Of a stretch of 64,000 nt of DNA, positions 51,405-60,314 are shown in pieces (within the stretch, counting starts at the first letter, position 1; every line of letters begins with the position of its first letter). This DNA is from Clostridium drakei (GTDB lineage: Bacteria > Bacillota > Clostridia > Clostridiales > Clostridiaceae): assembly GCF_000633595.2 (NCBI RefSeq), contig NZ_JIBU02000027.1:141307-205306 (forward strand), read 5' to 3'. Both the position numbers and the translations under genes were made by a program. The notes under the pieces were generated by a model, which saw nothing but the letters and a program-made list of their open reading frames with translations, was not told the DNA's origin and did not search any database.

Positions 51405-51983
51405 ATGTCTAAATTAATTGAAATTCGTTGGCATGGCCGTGGTGGTCAAGGAGCTAAAACTGCATCATTGTTGATGGCAGATGCTGCTTTTAATACAGGT
51501 TGTTATGTTCAGGGGTTTCCTGAATATGGTCCTGAAAGAATGGGTGCACCAATTACTGCTTATAACAGAATAAGTACTGAAAAAATAACAGTACATTCTA
51601 ATATCTATGAACCAGATTATGTAGTTGTAGTTGATGAATCATTACTAGAGTCCATTGATGTTACAGCTGGACTCAAAGAAGAAGGTGCAATTGTTATCAA
51701 CACTGAAAAATCACCAGAAGAGATAAAGAATCACCTAAGAGATTATAAGGGAAAGGTTTGTACAATAGCCGCTGGAAAGATTTCTGAAGAGGCTTTAGGA
51801 AAAAACTTTCCTAATACACCAATGCTAGGTGCAATTGTAAAAGTAAGTGGAATTATGGATGAAGAAGCTTTTGTTAAAGATATGGAGGCATCTTTTGTTC
51901 ATAAATTTGCAACAAAGCCAGAAGTGCTTAAAGGAAATATGGAAGCTTTAAAAAGATCTATGGAGGAGGTGAAGGGGATATGA
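51405..51983 (+). CDS. 2-oxoacid:ferredoxin oxidoreductase, gamma subunit
   Basis: A 192-aa gamma subunit: 'EIRWHGRGGQGAKTASLLMA', 'GFPEYGPERMGAPITAYNRI' and 'PNTPMLGAIVKVSG' are the standard motifs. It is the first gene of a four-gene operon (gamma, delta, alpha, beta) that oxidatively decarboxylates a 2-oxoacid to an acyl-CoA, reducing ferredoxin. Pyruvate or branched-chain 2-oxoacids are the likely substrates; sigma-54 control would fit amino-acid fermentation. The next gene overlaps by 4 bp. Confidence 0.9.
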   Translation: MSKLIEIRWHGRGGQGAKTASLLMADAAFNTGCYVQGFPEYGPERMGAPITAYNRISTEKITVHSNIYEPDYVVVVDESLLESIDVTAGLKEEGAIVINTEKSPEEIKNHLRDYKGKVCTIAAGKISEEALGKNFPNTPMLGAIVKVSGIMDEEAFVKDMEASFVHKFATKPEVLKGNMEALKRSMEEVKGI

Positions 51984-52288
51984 GAACAAAGGAAGGAAAA
52001 ATAATTGATGAAAATATAACATGGAAAGAGATAACTCCAGGTGGTGTAATATATGAAAAAGGAAGTGCAGAAAACTTTAATACTGGCGATTGGAGAACGA
52101 TGAAGCCTGTTTTTAAAGCAGAAAACTGCAAACAATGCTTGCTTTGTGTACCAGTATGCCCAGACAGCTCAATTCCAGTTAAAGACGGTAAACGCGCAGA
52201 GTTTGATTTTCAGCATTGTAAAGGCTGCGGAATATGTGTAAAAGCATGTCCTTTTGATGCAATTGATTTTATTAAGGATGAAAAGTAG
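51980..52288 (+). CDS. 2-oxoacid:ferredoxin oxidoreductase, delta (ferredoxin) subunit
   Basis: A 102-aa ferredoxin-type subunit with two 4Fe-4S motifs, 'CKQCLLCVPVCPDSS' and 'CKGCGICVKACPFDA'. It carries electrons from the catalytic subunits to free ferredoxin. ATGA overlap with the gamma gene indicates coupled translation. Confidence 0.92.
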   Translation: MRTKEGKIIDENITWKEITPGGVIYEKGSAENFNTGDWRTMKPVFKAENCKQCLLCVPVCPDSSIPVKDGKRAEFDFQHCKGCGICVKACPFDAIDFIKDEK

Positions 52289-52300
52289 AGGAGTGATATA

Positions 52301-53482
52301 ATGGCTATTCGAGAAAGATTATCCGGTAATGAAGCCGTTGCTATAGCTATGAAGCAAATTAACCCAGATGTTGTGGCTGCTTTCCCTATAACGCCTTCAA
52401 CAGAAGTACCACAATATTTTTCACAGTATGTTGCTAATGGACAAGTAGAAACTGAATTTGTACCTGTTGAATCAGAGCATAGTGCAATGTCTGCCTGTAT
52501 TGGTTCACAAGCTGCAGGTGCAAGAACTATGACTGCAACATCTTCTTGTGGTCTTGCATTAATGTGGGAAATGTTATATGTGGCAGCATCATCTAGATTA
52601 CCAATTACTTTGGCATGTGTTAACCGTGCTCTTACAGGACCAATAAACATAAACAACGACCATAGTGATTCTATGGGAGCTAGAGATACTGGTTGGATTC
52701 AAATCTACAGCGAAACTAATCAAGAAGCTTATGATAACTTTATACAAGCTGTTAGAATTGGTGAGCATAAAGATGTTTTATTACCAGTAATGGTATGTCA
52801 AGATGGTTTTATAACAAGTCATGCAGTTGAAAACATAGAGCTTATTGAGGATGAAAAAGTTAAAGCTTTTGTAGGCAAATATGAGCCAGAAGATTATATG
52901 TTGAATACTAAAAGACCAATTTCTATTGGACCATATGATACAGCTGCTTATTATATAGAACATAAGAGAAATCAAGCAGAAGGTATGAAGAATGCAAAAA
53001 AAGTTATTCTTCAAGTAGCAGAAGAATTTGAAAAGGTAACAGGTAGAAAATATGGATTATTTGATACTTACCAATTAGAAGATGCAGAGTATGCAATTGT
53101 AGTTGTAAACTCTACAGCAGGAACTGCGAGAGCTACTATAGATGCAATGAGAGCTGAAGGCAAAAAAGTAGGAATGTTAAAAATAAGAGTTTTCAGACCA
53201 TTCCCTATGGAAGAAATTGCAGATGCACTAAAACATGTTAAAGTAATTGCTGTAATGGATAAAGCAGAAGGTTTCTCAGCAGCAGGTGGACCACTATTTG
53301 CAGAAGTAAGATCTGCTCTTTACGATGCTAAAGAAAGACCTATGATGATAAACTATGTTTATGGTCTTGGTGGAAGAGATGTAAGAACAAGTGATATTGC
53401 AACTGTTTATAACGATTTATTCAAGATATTGAAAGATGGACAAGTTAATGAAGTATATAAATATCTAGGAGTTAGAGAATAG
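52301..53482 (+). CDS. 2-oxoacid:ferredoxin oxidoreductase, alpha subunit
   Basis: A 393-aa alpha subunit with the pyrimidine-binding transketolase-like domain: 'RLSGNEAVAIAMKQINPDVV', 'AAFPITPSTEVPQYF', 'EFVPVESEHSAMSACIGSQA' (the TPP-activating Glu) and 'LPVMVCQDGFITSHAVE'. GAGTGATA upstream; tightly spaced with its neighbours. Confidence 0.92.
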   Translation: MAIRERLSGNEAVAIAMKQINPDVVAAFPITPSTEVPQYFSQYVANGQVETEFVPVESEHSAMSACIGSQAAGARTMTATSSCGLALMWEMLYVAASSRLPITLACVNRALTGPININNDHSDSMGARDTGWIQIYSETNQEAYDNFIQAVRIGEHKDVLLPVMVCQDGFITSHAVENIELIEDEKVKAFVGKYEPEDYMLNTKRPISIGPYDTAAYYIEHKRNQAEGMKNAKKVILQVAEEFEKVTGRKYGLFDTYQLEDAEYAIVVVNSTAGTARATIDAMRAEGKKVGMLKIRVFRPFPMEEIADALKHVKVIAVMDKAEGFSAAGGPLFAEVRSALYDAKERPMMINYVYGLGGRDVRTSDIATVYNDLFKILKDGQVNEVYKYLGVRE

Positions 53483-53497
53483 GAGGTGCATACGATA

Positions 53498-54439
53498 ATG
53501 AGTTATAATTTTAAAGAAGAAATGAATAAACCAGAAAGACTAACTGGTGGTCATAGAATGTGCGCTGGATGCGGTGCTCCTATTGCTGTAAGAGGAGTAC
53601 TTAGAGCACTTAAACCAGAAGATCATGCAATTATTGGAAGTGCAACAGGTTGCCTTGAGGTTTCAACTAATTTATACCCTTATACAGCATGGAAGGATTC
53701 CTTTATACATAGTGCCTTTGAAAATGCAGGTGCAACTATAGGTGGTGTAGAGGCAGCATATAATGCATTAAAAAGAAAAGGAAAACTTAAAGAAGAACAT
53801 AAATTTATCGCTTTTGGTGGAGATGGTGGTACTTATGATATAGGTTTTCAATCTCTTTCTGGAGCTATGGAAAGAGGTCATGACATGGTTTATGTTTGTT
53901 ATGACAACGGAGCATATATGAATACTGGTATTCAGAGATCCTCTGCTACACCAAAATATGCTGATACTACAACGACACCATTAGGTAAAGAAAGCTCAGG
54001 AAAGAATCAGTTTAGAAAAGACTTAACACAAGTTATGGCAGCCCACGAGATTCCTTATGTGGCTCAAACAACTTTTATAGGTAACTTAAAAGATCTTCAT
54101 GAAAAAGCTGAGAAAGCTATTTATACAAAAGGTCCAGCATTTCTTAATGTAATGGCTCCATGTCCACGTGGATGGAGATATAAAACAGAAGATATTATGG
54201 AAATCTGTAAATTAGCTGTTGAAACTTGCTATTGGCCTTTATTTGAGGTTATTAATGGAGAGTGGAAGCTTTCTTATAAGCCAAAGAAGAAGCTTCCAAT
54301 TGAAGAATTCTTAAAACCACAGGGAAGATTTAAACATTTATTTAAAACAGGCAATGAGCATATGATTGCTGAGATACAAGCAAATGTTGATAAAAAGTGG
54401 AATGAATTATTGATTAGATGTGGAGAAAAAGTAGAATAA
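53498..54439 (+). CDS. 2-oxoacid:ferredoxin oxidoreductase, beta subunit
   Basis: A 313-aa TPP-binding beta subunit: 'RMCAGCGAPIAVR' and later Cys residues bind a 4Fe-4S cluster, 'AFGGDGGTYDIGFQSLSGAM' is the TPP motif with GDG, and 'YDNGAYMNTGIQRSSATP' is typical of pyruvate-type enzymes. AGGAGG fits ATG 53498; a GTG at 53486 falls inside that site. Last gene of the operon, followed by a terminator. Confidence 0.92.
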   Translation: MSYNFKEEMNKPERLTGGHRMCAGCGAPIAVRGVLRALKPEDHAIIGSATGCLEVSTNLYPYTAWKDSFIHSAFENAGATIGGVEAAYNALKRKGKLKEEHKFIAFGGDGGTYDIGFQSLSGAMERGHDMVYVCYDNGAYMNTGIQRSSATPKYADTTTTPLGKESSGKNQFRKDLTQVMAAHEIPYVAQTTFIGNLKDLHEKAEKAIYTKGPAFLNVMAPCPRGWRYKTEDIMEICKLAVETCYWPLFEVINGEWKLSYKPKKKLPIEEFLKPQGRFKHLFKTGNEHMIAEIQANVDKKWNELLIRCGEKVE

Positions 54440-54515
54440 ATTAATTTAAAAAAGATTTGACAAAAATATTTTATTAAACCCCTAAGTCTTCAAAAAATTT
54501 CCTTTATTTATAAAA

Positions 54516-54544
54516 AACTGCTGATAAAATTTTTATCAGCAGTT
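54516..54544 (+). terminator. terminator of the oxidoreductase operon
   Basis: AACTGCTGATAAAA (54516-54529) pairs with TTTTATCAGCAGTT (54531-54544); the A/T centre forms the loop. Followed by AAAATATTTGTTT. Confidence 0.75.
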
Positions 54545-54691
54545 AAAATATTTGTTTAATACTTGAGATGAAGGCTTCATGTTACGTTAGACATCTGAAA
54601 TGATTTTAGTTGTTGATAATTATTGAATATAATGTTAAAATAATACAAAAATTCAAAATATTCAACAACATAATTATGAGGGGGTAAAAAC

Positions 54692-55171
54692 ATGACGCCA
54701 ATGAATAATAAAGAGTATCTATTAAAATTACAGTTTTCTGATGAATTAAAAGAATTAGAAGTTGCAAAAAAGGCATCTGGTTTAAATTTTGAGCAACTTG
54801 CTGAAAAAGTTGGAGTAAACAAGGTGTGGCTTGCATCTACATTTAAGGGTCAGCAGTGGGTTCCTGAAGAATATTGCGTAAAAATTGCAAAGACCCTTGG
54901 TATTAGTTCTGAAAAAACCATTTTTTTAAATAATCATCCATACAAAGGGAACACTGATCCAATATTATATAGACTTCATGAGGTACTTGATACCTATGGT
55001 CCTGCTATTAAAGATATTATACATGAACAAGGTGGAAATGCTATTATGAGTGCCATTGATTTTGGCCTTGATGTTGATGTTATTGAAGATGCAGAAGGTA
55101 ATCACAGAGTAATTATAAAGTTTGATGGAAAATTACTACCTTATGCAAAAAAAGGCAAATATCCATGGTAA
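54692..55171 (+). CDS. cynS: cyanate hydratase (cyanase)
   Basis: A 159-aa protein with the full cyanase layout: an N-terminal helical domain ('GLNFEQLAEKVGVNKVWLAS') and the C-terminal catalytic domain with the Arg, Glu and Ser residues in 'ILYRLHEVLDTYGPAIKDII' and 'GGNAIMSAIDFGLDV'. It converts cyanate and bicarbonate to ammonia and CO2. No cyanate transporter or cynR gene is adjacent. GAGGGGG upstream of the ATG. Confidence 0.93.
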   Translation: MTPMNNKEYLLKLQFSDELKELEVAKKASGLNFEQLAEKVGVNKVWLASTFKGQQWVPEEYCVKIAKTLGISSEKTIFLNNHPYKGNTDPILYRLHEVLDTYGPAIKDIIHEQGGNAIMSAIDFGLDVDVIEDAEGNHRVIIKFDGKLLPYAKKGKYPW

Positions 55172-55214
55172 TTACTTATCTAGGGCATAAGTACTGCTGT
55201 ATGCTTGTATGAGT

Positions 55215-55283
55215 TCTTCTAAGACTCGGGTAAGAGGTATTCCTCAAAGGCAAACTCCACCTGGGTCTAAGAATCACTTGATT
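55215..55283 (+). repeat. dispersed palindromic repeat, copy 4
   Basis: TTCTAAGACTCGGGTAAGAG... pairs with ...CCACCTGGGTCTAAGAATC, then CACTTGATT. Compared with copy 1 the stem positions changed to keep G-U/G-C pairing. Its right end overlaps the 3' end of the AI-2E-type gene and provides that gene's TGA stop (55274-55276). Confidence 0.8.
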
Positions 55284-56344
55284 ATTCTATATTTATATAA
55301 TTTTAAGACAATAACTTTTAACATAGCATACAATGGAACAATAATAAAAGCTGCCATAGGACCTCCATAGGAAACAGCTGTTACAACTAAAAATATATCT
55401 GTAAGAGGATGTATTTTTAATGTAGACGACATAATTAGGGGAACTACTACTCTTCCTTTTAAGGTCTGAACAGTAATGAATACTATACTAAGCTTTATTA
55501 TCATATATATACCTTTACTTATAGCTATAATTGAAGGAATTATCATAGATATAAAAAATCCTATAAAAGGTATAAAACCTAAAATAAAAGTAAAGAAAGA
55601 CCATATTAATGCATTTGGCATACCTATTATTTTATAGCCTATATATATCATAATAGATAGAGAGAGGGCTACCATTAGCTGACCTGTCACATAGGCGTTT
55701 AATGCTTTATCCACATTACAAAGTGTTTCGGATAAAAAATCTTTATATTTTTCAGGAAACAAATCTATAAATTTGTCTCTAAATTTAAAACCATCCTTTA
55801 AAAGAAAAAACAAAATTAAAAGTACCAATAATATTTTAGAAAATGCATCAACAATATCATTTATATTTTTATATATGCTGCTTTGAAACTTTTGTGTATA
55901 ATTGATCATCATATTATTAGTTATTTTAATCAATTCATTAATATTAATAGACTTATAAATTTCATTAACAATTGAATTTATAGGGTTTTGGCTAGCAATA
56001 GTGTTAGTATTAGGACTAAGGTTGTGTATATTTTTAGATAATTCATTAAATTCTAATATGGCATATCTAATAAAGAAATATAAAATTAATAAAGCAGCAA
56101 TTAAACTAATAATTAGAGTTAGCAAAGAGGAAATACTCTTATTAATACCTTTTTTATTAAATATATTGTTCAAGGGCTTTAATATATAGTATAGGAATAC
56201 TGAAATAATTATAGGAACTAAAATGCATTTATATAAGGTTCTTATTATTTTAAAAATAAAATGTATTTTGCTAAAAAGTATTATGGATAAAAAAAGCAGA
56301 TTTATAATTATTAAAATCTTGATTAACTTATTGTTTAATATAAT
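55274..56344 (-). CDS. AI-2E/PerM-family transporter, apparent ATT start
   Basis: Membrane protein of the AI-2E (PerM/TqsA) family: 'KFRDKFIDLFPEKYKDFLSE', 'NAYVTGQLMVALSLSIMIYI', 'GFIPFIGFFISMIIPSIIAI' and 'VVPLIMSSTLKIHPLTDIFL'. The first standard start in frame, TTG 56173, gives only 299 aa and cuts into a family-typical helix. The frame is open to 56344 and encodes the expected N-terminus (two hydrophobic segments, then 'VPIIISVFLYYILKPLNNIF'). There AAGGGG (56352-56357) sits 7 bp before an ATT codon, giving 356 aa, the normal length. So either a rare AUU start or a start-codon mutation. Substrate unknown. The stop codon lies in a palindromic repeat. Confidence 0.75.
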   Translation of the reverse strand: MILNNKLIKILIIINLLFLSIILFSKIHFIFKIIRTLYKCILVPIIISVFLYYILKPLNNIFNKKGINKSISSLLTLIISLIAALLILYFFIRYAILEFNELSKNIHNLSPNTNTIASQNPINSIVNEIYKSININELIKITNNMMINYTQKFQSSIYKNINDIVDAFSKILLVLLILFFLLKDGFKFRDKFIDLFPEKYKDFLSETLCNVDKALNAYVTGQLMVALSLSIMIYIGYKIIGMPNALIWSFFTFILGFIPFIGFFISMIIPSIIAISKGIYMIIKLSIVFITVQTLKGRVVVPLIMSSTLKIHPLTDIFLVVTAVSYGGPMAAFIIVPLYAMLKVIVLKLYKYRIIK

Positions 56345-56560
56345 AAATCATCCCCTTAAAATTATGAAATAATAGTTTGCTGTAAATATATTATGGGTAT
56401 AATTTATGATATTTATCCCATAGCTACCATTGAGAATATCCCAACTTTCTTTGTATAAAACTCTTACTTAAAAACAAATTAGTAGAAAAATTGGGAATAA
56501 ATTATAAAAAATGTTGTGTAGCAATTTGAAAATAAAGAGAAAAAGGAAATAATAAGGATA

Positions 56561-56656
56561 ATGCGTAGGATAATTACATATTCTAAATTATTAGCATTAG
56601 TTACAGTTATTGCATTATTGTGTATAGTAATCCATAATTTAATCACTATGTGTTAA
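56561..56656 (+). CDS. possible 31-aa membrane peptide
   Basis: MRRIITYSKLLALVTVIALL followed by CIVIHNLITMC: a basic start and one long hydrophobic segment, in the style of small membrane peptides or type I toxins. AAGGAT is close upstream and AAAGGAA a little farther. Ends 16 bp before the CWB2 gene. Expression unproven. Confidence 0.35.
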   Translation: MRRIITYSKLLALVTVIALLCIVIHNLITMC

Positions 56657-56672
56657 GGGGGACTTTATAAAT

Positions 56673-58223
56673 ATGAAAAAAACATTAATTTTAGGTTTAA
56701 CAGCATTAATTGCGTTAAGTAGCTCTGCATCAGCTTATGCAGATAATGGTTACAACGTTTCCAGATTATCTGGAAGGGACAGATACAAAACTTCTGTTAA
56801 CATTTCAGAAAGCTTTAATAATGGAAATATACAAACGGTAATATTAGCTAATGGTGAAAACTTTCCAGATACATTGTCTGGTGGATTGCTATCAAAAAAA
56901 TATAATGCACCTATTTTATTAGCAGGCTCAACTCCTAGTACAAGTTCAGACGCTTTAGAATACATAAAAAATCATTTAAGCAAAAGTGGAATTGTGTATG
57001 TTTTAGGAGGTGCTTCCTCAATAAGTGATGATTCAATAAATTATATAAAGCAACTGGGATATAATAATGTAGTAAGATTAGGTGGTAAAAATAGATTTGA
57101 CACAAGCAAGGTAATATTAAATGATATAAAAGTTCAAAAGGGAACTCCAGTTATACTTGCCAATGGCTTTGGTTTTGCAGATGCTTTAAGTGCATCAAGT
57201 ATAGCTGCAATTAAGGGATATCCAATATTGATGACTGATTCGAAGATTTTGTCTGCTGAAACTAAAGATTTAATAAATGATATACAACCTAGCCAATTGT
57301 ATGTAATAGGTGGTAATGGTGTTATTTCTGATGATGTTGTAACACAAGCTAAAGATACAGCTAAATCATTATCCAGCGATAATGTATTTAGAATAGCTGG
57401 TAATAATAGATATGATACTTCTATGAATATATGTAAATATTTTAATTTGGATTCTGATACTGCAGTATTAGCTAGTGGCGAAAATTTTCCAGATGCTTTA
57501 TCCGGCAGTGCACTAGCAATAAAATCTAAGGCGCCTGTAATACTTACTGATGGACAAGATATATCATCACAAAAATCTTATATGAGTACTAAAAATTTTA
57601 AAAATATAATTTTACTTGGTGGCACTGGATCAATAGATGTTGTTGCAGAATATAGATTAAAAAGAGCAAGTGATATTTCACAACAAGAAAAGGATTTTAC
57701 AGTAAATCTTTTAAGCTATTGTGGTAATTTTTATGACATTACTCAAAGCTTTGGAACTAAGTGTAGTAAATATGCAGAAGATATTAAAAAAATTTCAACT
57801 AACTCAAATTCAAGCAGTATAGAGGATACAGAAAATTCCTTAAATCAAATTTTAGGTATTTTTAATAATATGACTTTAAGTTTAAATAATTATAAACATA
57901 CTTTAATTAGTATGAAGGATGAAATTTCAAGTATGAATGCTCCAGAAAGTTTAAATTCTTTAAAAACTGATTTGATTAAAAACATTAATTCACAAATTGG
58001 AGATGTTGATAAGTTTACTGGACTTATCAATAATTATTCAAGTATAGTTAGCTCTCTTAATAATGCTGTAAAGGCAAGAGACTATGAAAAAATGTACGCT
58101 ATAGTTGATCAAATAAAAGAAGCTAATAACCAGTTATCTAAATTCAATACTCATGATGCAATTTCAAATATGAATAAGTTAAGTAAAAAGATAATTACTA
58201 TTAAAGGTATTATGAACTTTTAA
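56673..58223 (+). CDS. secreted CWB2-repeat cell wall protein
   Basis: A 516-aa protein with signal peptide (residues 1-24, cut after AYA). Three cell-wall-binding repeat 2 (PF04122) modules start near residues 31, 134 and 239 with 'RLSGRDRYKTSV', 'RLGGKNRFDTSK' and 'RIAGNNRYDTSM', each followed by ILANG/LASGENFPDALSG and VLGG/VIGG motifs. CWB2 triplets anchor clostridial proteins to anionic wall polymers. The remaining 170 residues are helical and Asn/Ser-rich, probably coiled coil, and do not match a known effector domain. GGGGG upstream. Confidence 0.9.
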   Translation: MKKTLILGLTALIALSSSASAYADNGYNVSRLSGRDRYKTSVNISESFNNGNIQTVILANGENFPDTLSGGLLSKKYNAPILLAGSTPSTSSDALEYIKNHLSKSGIVYVLGGASSISDDSINYIKQLGYNNVVRLGGKNRFDTSKVILNDIKVQKGTPVILANGFGFADALSASSIAAIKGYPILMTDSKILSAETKDLINDIQPSQLYVIGGNGVISDDVVTQAKDTAKSLSSDNVFRIAGNNRYDTSMNICKYFNLDSDTAVLASGENFPDALSGSALAIKSKAPVILTDGQDISSQKSYMSTKNFKNIILLGGTGSIDVVAEYRLKRASDISQQEKDFTVNLLSYCGNFYDITQSFGTKCSKYAEDIKKISTNSNSSSIEDTENSLNQILGIFNNMTLSLNNYKHTLISMKDEISSMNAPESLNSLKTDLIKNINSQIGDVDKFTGLINNYSSIVSSLNNAVKARDYEKMYAIVDQIKEANNQLSKFNTHDAISNMNKLSKKIITIKGIMNF

Positions 58224-58263
58224 TTTTATTAAGTTTAAATGATAAGATAAAAGCTCAAGTAAA

Positions 58264-58294
58264 AAGCCAATGCTTAATAACTAAGCATTGGCTT
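58264..58294. terminator. terminator between convergent genes
   Basis: Perfect 13-bp stem AAGCCAATGCTTA (58264-58276) with TAAGCATTGGCTT (58282-58294), 5-nt loop. Between the CWB2 gene and the convergent RNase H gene. Confidence 0.85.
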
Positions 58295-58338
58295 GAAATT
58301 TCTAAAAAATATTGAAACATAAGCGAAGTAATTTAATT

Positions 58339-59124
58339 TTAAACATTTGTGGCTGCATCTCTTGCATACATGTCACAAAGAGAGTTTTCAAAGTGATTGG
58401 AATGGCCTTTTACCCATTGAAATTCAATATATTTTCCATTGCAGATGTTGTCAAAGAGAATCCAATTCTCAATGTTTTTTACAGGTTCTCCATTGATGGT
58501 TTTAAAATCATTTAGTTTCCAGCAGGGAATCCACTCAGTCAGACCTTTTCTTACATACTGGCTGTCAGTCACTATTCTTATTTTTTCTATATTTTTTAAT
58601 AATTCAATAGCTTTTATAACTGCTGTAAGTTCAGCTTGGCTGCTGCCTATTGCTTGAACCTTTTCTGTATGTAATTTATAGTTTCCTTCCAAGTCTTCTA
58701 TTATAAAAGCAAAACCACCATATTTTTTATTTTCAAAATAACAGGCATCTGAGAAGATTTTATAAATTTTTTCTTCACATTTGTTTTCATCAATAACGTA
58801 GCTATAATTATTAGTAGTTCTCTTATCTAAAACTACTATTTTACTTCTATCATTAAAAGCTGCTACGTCCTTATTTGATCTTAAAACAAGCTTCACTTTA
58901 AAGCCTACATAATAAGTATCTATACGCTTATTGTGAAGCATTTTTCTAAGTTGATATTCGTTAGCTTTAAGACAATTAGTTAAATTGTTATTGAGAATAA
59001 AATTTAGTTCTTTTTTTAAAGGGTCAAATTCTATTAAAGCATCTTCTATATTGTCACTTATCTTAATTTTATAACTATTATTGTAAACATCTATTATTTC
59101 CATTTTAAATAGCAGCATTTTCAT
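58339..59124 (-). CDS. RNase H domain protein
   Basis: About 261 aa. The C-terminal half is an RNase HI fold: first Asp in 'FSDACYFENKKYGGFAFII', Glu in 'SSQAELTAVIKAIELL', Asp in 'IRIVTDSQYVRKGLTEWIP', and 'FQWVKGHSNHFENSLCDMYA' supplying the His and last Asp. It should cleave RNA in RNA-DNA hybrids. The N-terminal 120 residues are not recognised and are not the usual short viroplasmin hybrid-binding domain. The start is uncertain: ATG 59124 has AAAGGTG about 12 bp upstream; the TTG at 59148 has no signal. Confidence 0.82.
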   Translation of the reverse strand: MKMLLFKMEIIDVYNNSYKIKISDNIEDALIEFDPLKKELNFILNNNLTNCLKANEYQLRKMLHNKRIDTYYVGFKVKLVLRSNKDVAAFNDRSKIVVLDKRTTNNYSYVIDENKCEEKIYKIFSDACYFENKKYGGFAFIIEDLEGNYKLHTEKVQAIGSSQAELTAVIKAIELLKNIEKIRIVTDSQYVRKGLTEWIPCWKLNDFKTINGEPVKNIENWILFDNICNGKYIEFQWVKGHSNHFENSLCDMYARDAATNV

Positions 59125-59354
59125 AGGGATGTATTTCACACCTTTCAAAGCTTTATTTTAAATTGGTTGATTTCTTATATTGTTATACTTTTATTTTATC
59201 AGAAAAATACCTTAATATAAAATATCCTTTCCTATTGAGAATAAATCAATGTGAAATTATATTGATAATTTCTTTGATTTAGTCTTTTAAGATCAATTCG
59301 TCAATAAATAACATTTCTGCTATACTTGAGTTAATAAAAGCAGGAGGAAATCAT

Positions 59355-60284
59355 ATGTCAGAACAAAAGTGTCAGGAAGAGTATATACGAAGAATTCATA
59401 AAGTACAAGATTACATACAGCATCATTTAGGACGATCCTTGTCCATTGAAGAGCTTGCTAGCACTGCCGGTTTTTCAAAATATCATTTCAGCAGGATCTT
59501 TCAGGGAATGTTACATGAACCATTAGCCCATTATGTAAATCGTATTCGTATGGAGAATGCACTTTTTTTGCTGGCGCATAGGGCAGATAAAAATATGACA
59601 GATATTGCCTATGAACTGGGTTATACGGATTCAGCTGTATTCTCGCGAGCATTTAAGAATTATTATGGTGTAAGTCCAAGAGAGTATCGAAAGGAATATA
59701 GCAAGAATTGCAAAGAATCTTTTTTATTGTCTGAGTATAATAAGAACACAGCAAAGAAAGAATGGACAGATGACCTATTTCCTGTGAAAGGTAAGATTAC
59801 TATAGTAAATTTGGAAGAAAAACAGGTTGCTTATGTGAGACATACAGGTACCTATGAGACATTGGCAAAAGAATATGTCAATCTTCTGCAGATGTTATTT
59901 GCTTATGCAAAGAAGCAGCAGCTTCTTGTGGAGGATCAAAACTTACTGCTTGCCATGTATCATGATAATCCGGAATTTGGAGAGAAAAGTCAGTTTCGCA
60001 CTAGTTTGTGTTTAACGGTGCCAGAGAATATCCAGGTTCAGGAAGACGGAATTCTTGGAAGGATGAAATTAGAAGGTGGCTTGTATGTGGTTGGACACTT
60101 TCAAATTCAGCGGGAACAATATAGTGATGCATGGAATTATATGTATCAGGAGTGGCTTACAGGCAGTGGTTATGTTCCAAGAAACTCTTATCCATTTGAA
60201 GTGTACTGCAACGATCCGCATGCAAGTGAGAGTCATATCCATGAGGTAGACATATACGTTCCTATTGAGCCCATTCTTTTATAA
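59355..60284 (+). CDS. AraC-family regulator with GyrI-like domain
   Basis: A 309-aa regulator. Two helix-turn-helix units of the AraC/XylS type fill residues 10-115 ('SIEELASTAGFSKYHFSRIF', 'NMTDIAYELGYTDSAVFSRA'), followed by a GyrI-like small-molecule-binding domain (about 145-309, 'VAYVRHTGTYETLAKEY'). Such proteins sense hydrophobic drugs or redox compounds. The DNA is visibly less AT-rich and uses other codons (CGA, CGC, CTG) than its neighbours, suggesting transfer. Overlaps no neighbour; a beta-lactamase-like gene follows after 30 bp. Confidence 0.88.
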   Translation: MSEQKCQEEYIRRIHKVQDYIQHHLGRSLSIEELASTAGFSKYHFSRIFQGMLHEPLAHYVNRIRMENALFLLAHRADKNMTDIAYELGYTDSAVFSRAFKNYYGVSPREYRKEYSKNCKESFLLSEYNKNTAKKEWTDDLFPVKGKITIVNLEEKQVAYVRHTGTYETLAKEYVNLLQMLFAYAKKQQLLVEDQNLLLAMYHDNPEFGEKSQFRTSLCLTVPENIQVQEDGILGRMKLEGGLYVVGHFQIQREQYSDAWNYMYQEWLTGSGYVPRNSYPFEVYCNDPHASESHIHEVDIYVPIEPILL

Positions 60285-60314
60285 AATGCTGCAAATTTAT
60301 TTAGAGGTGATTAT

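Noticed and set aside
52210..52656. 148-codon minus-strand ORF over the oxidoreductase alpha gene
   Set aside because: Antisense to well-supported delta and alpha subunit genes.
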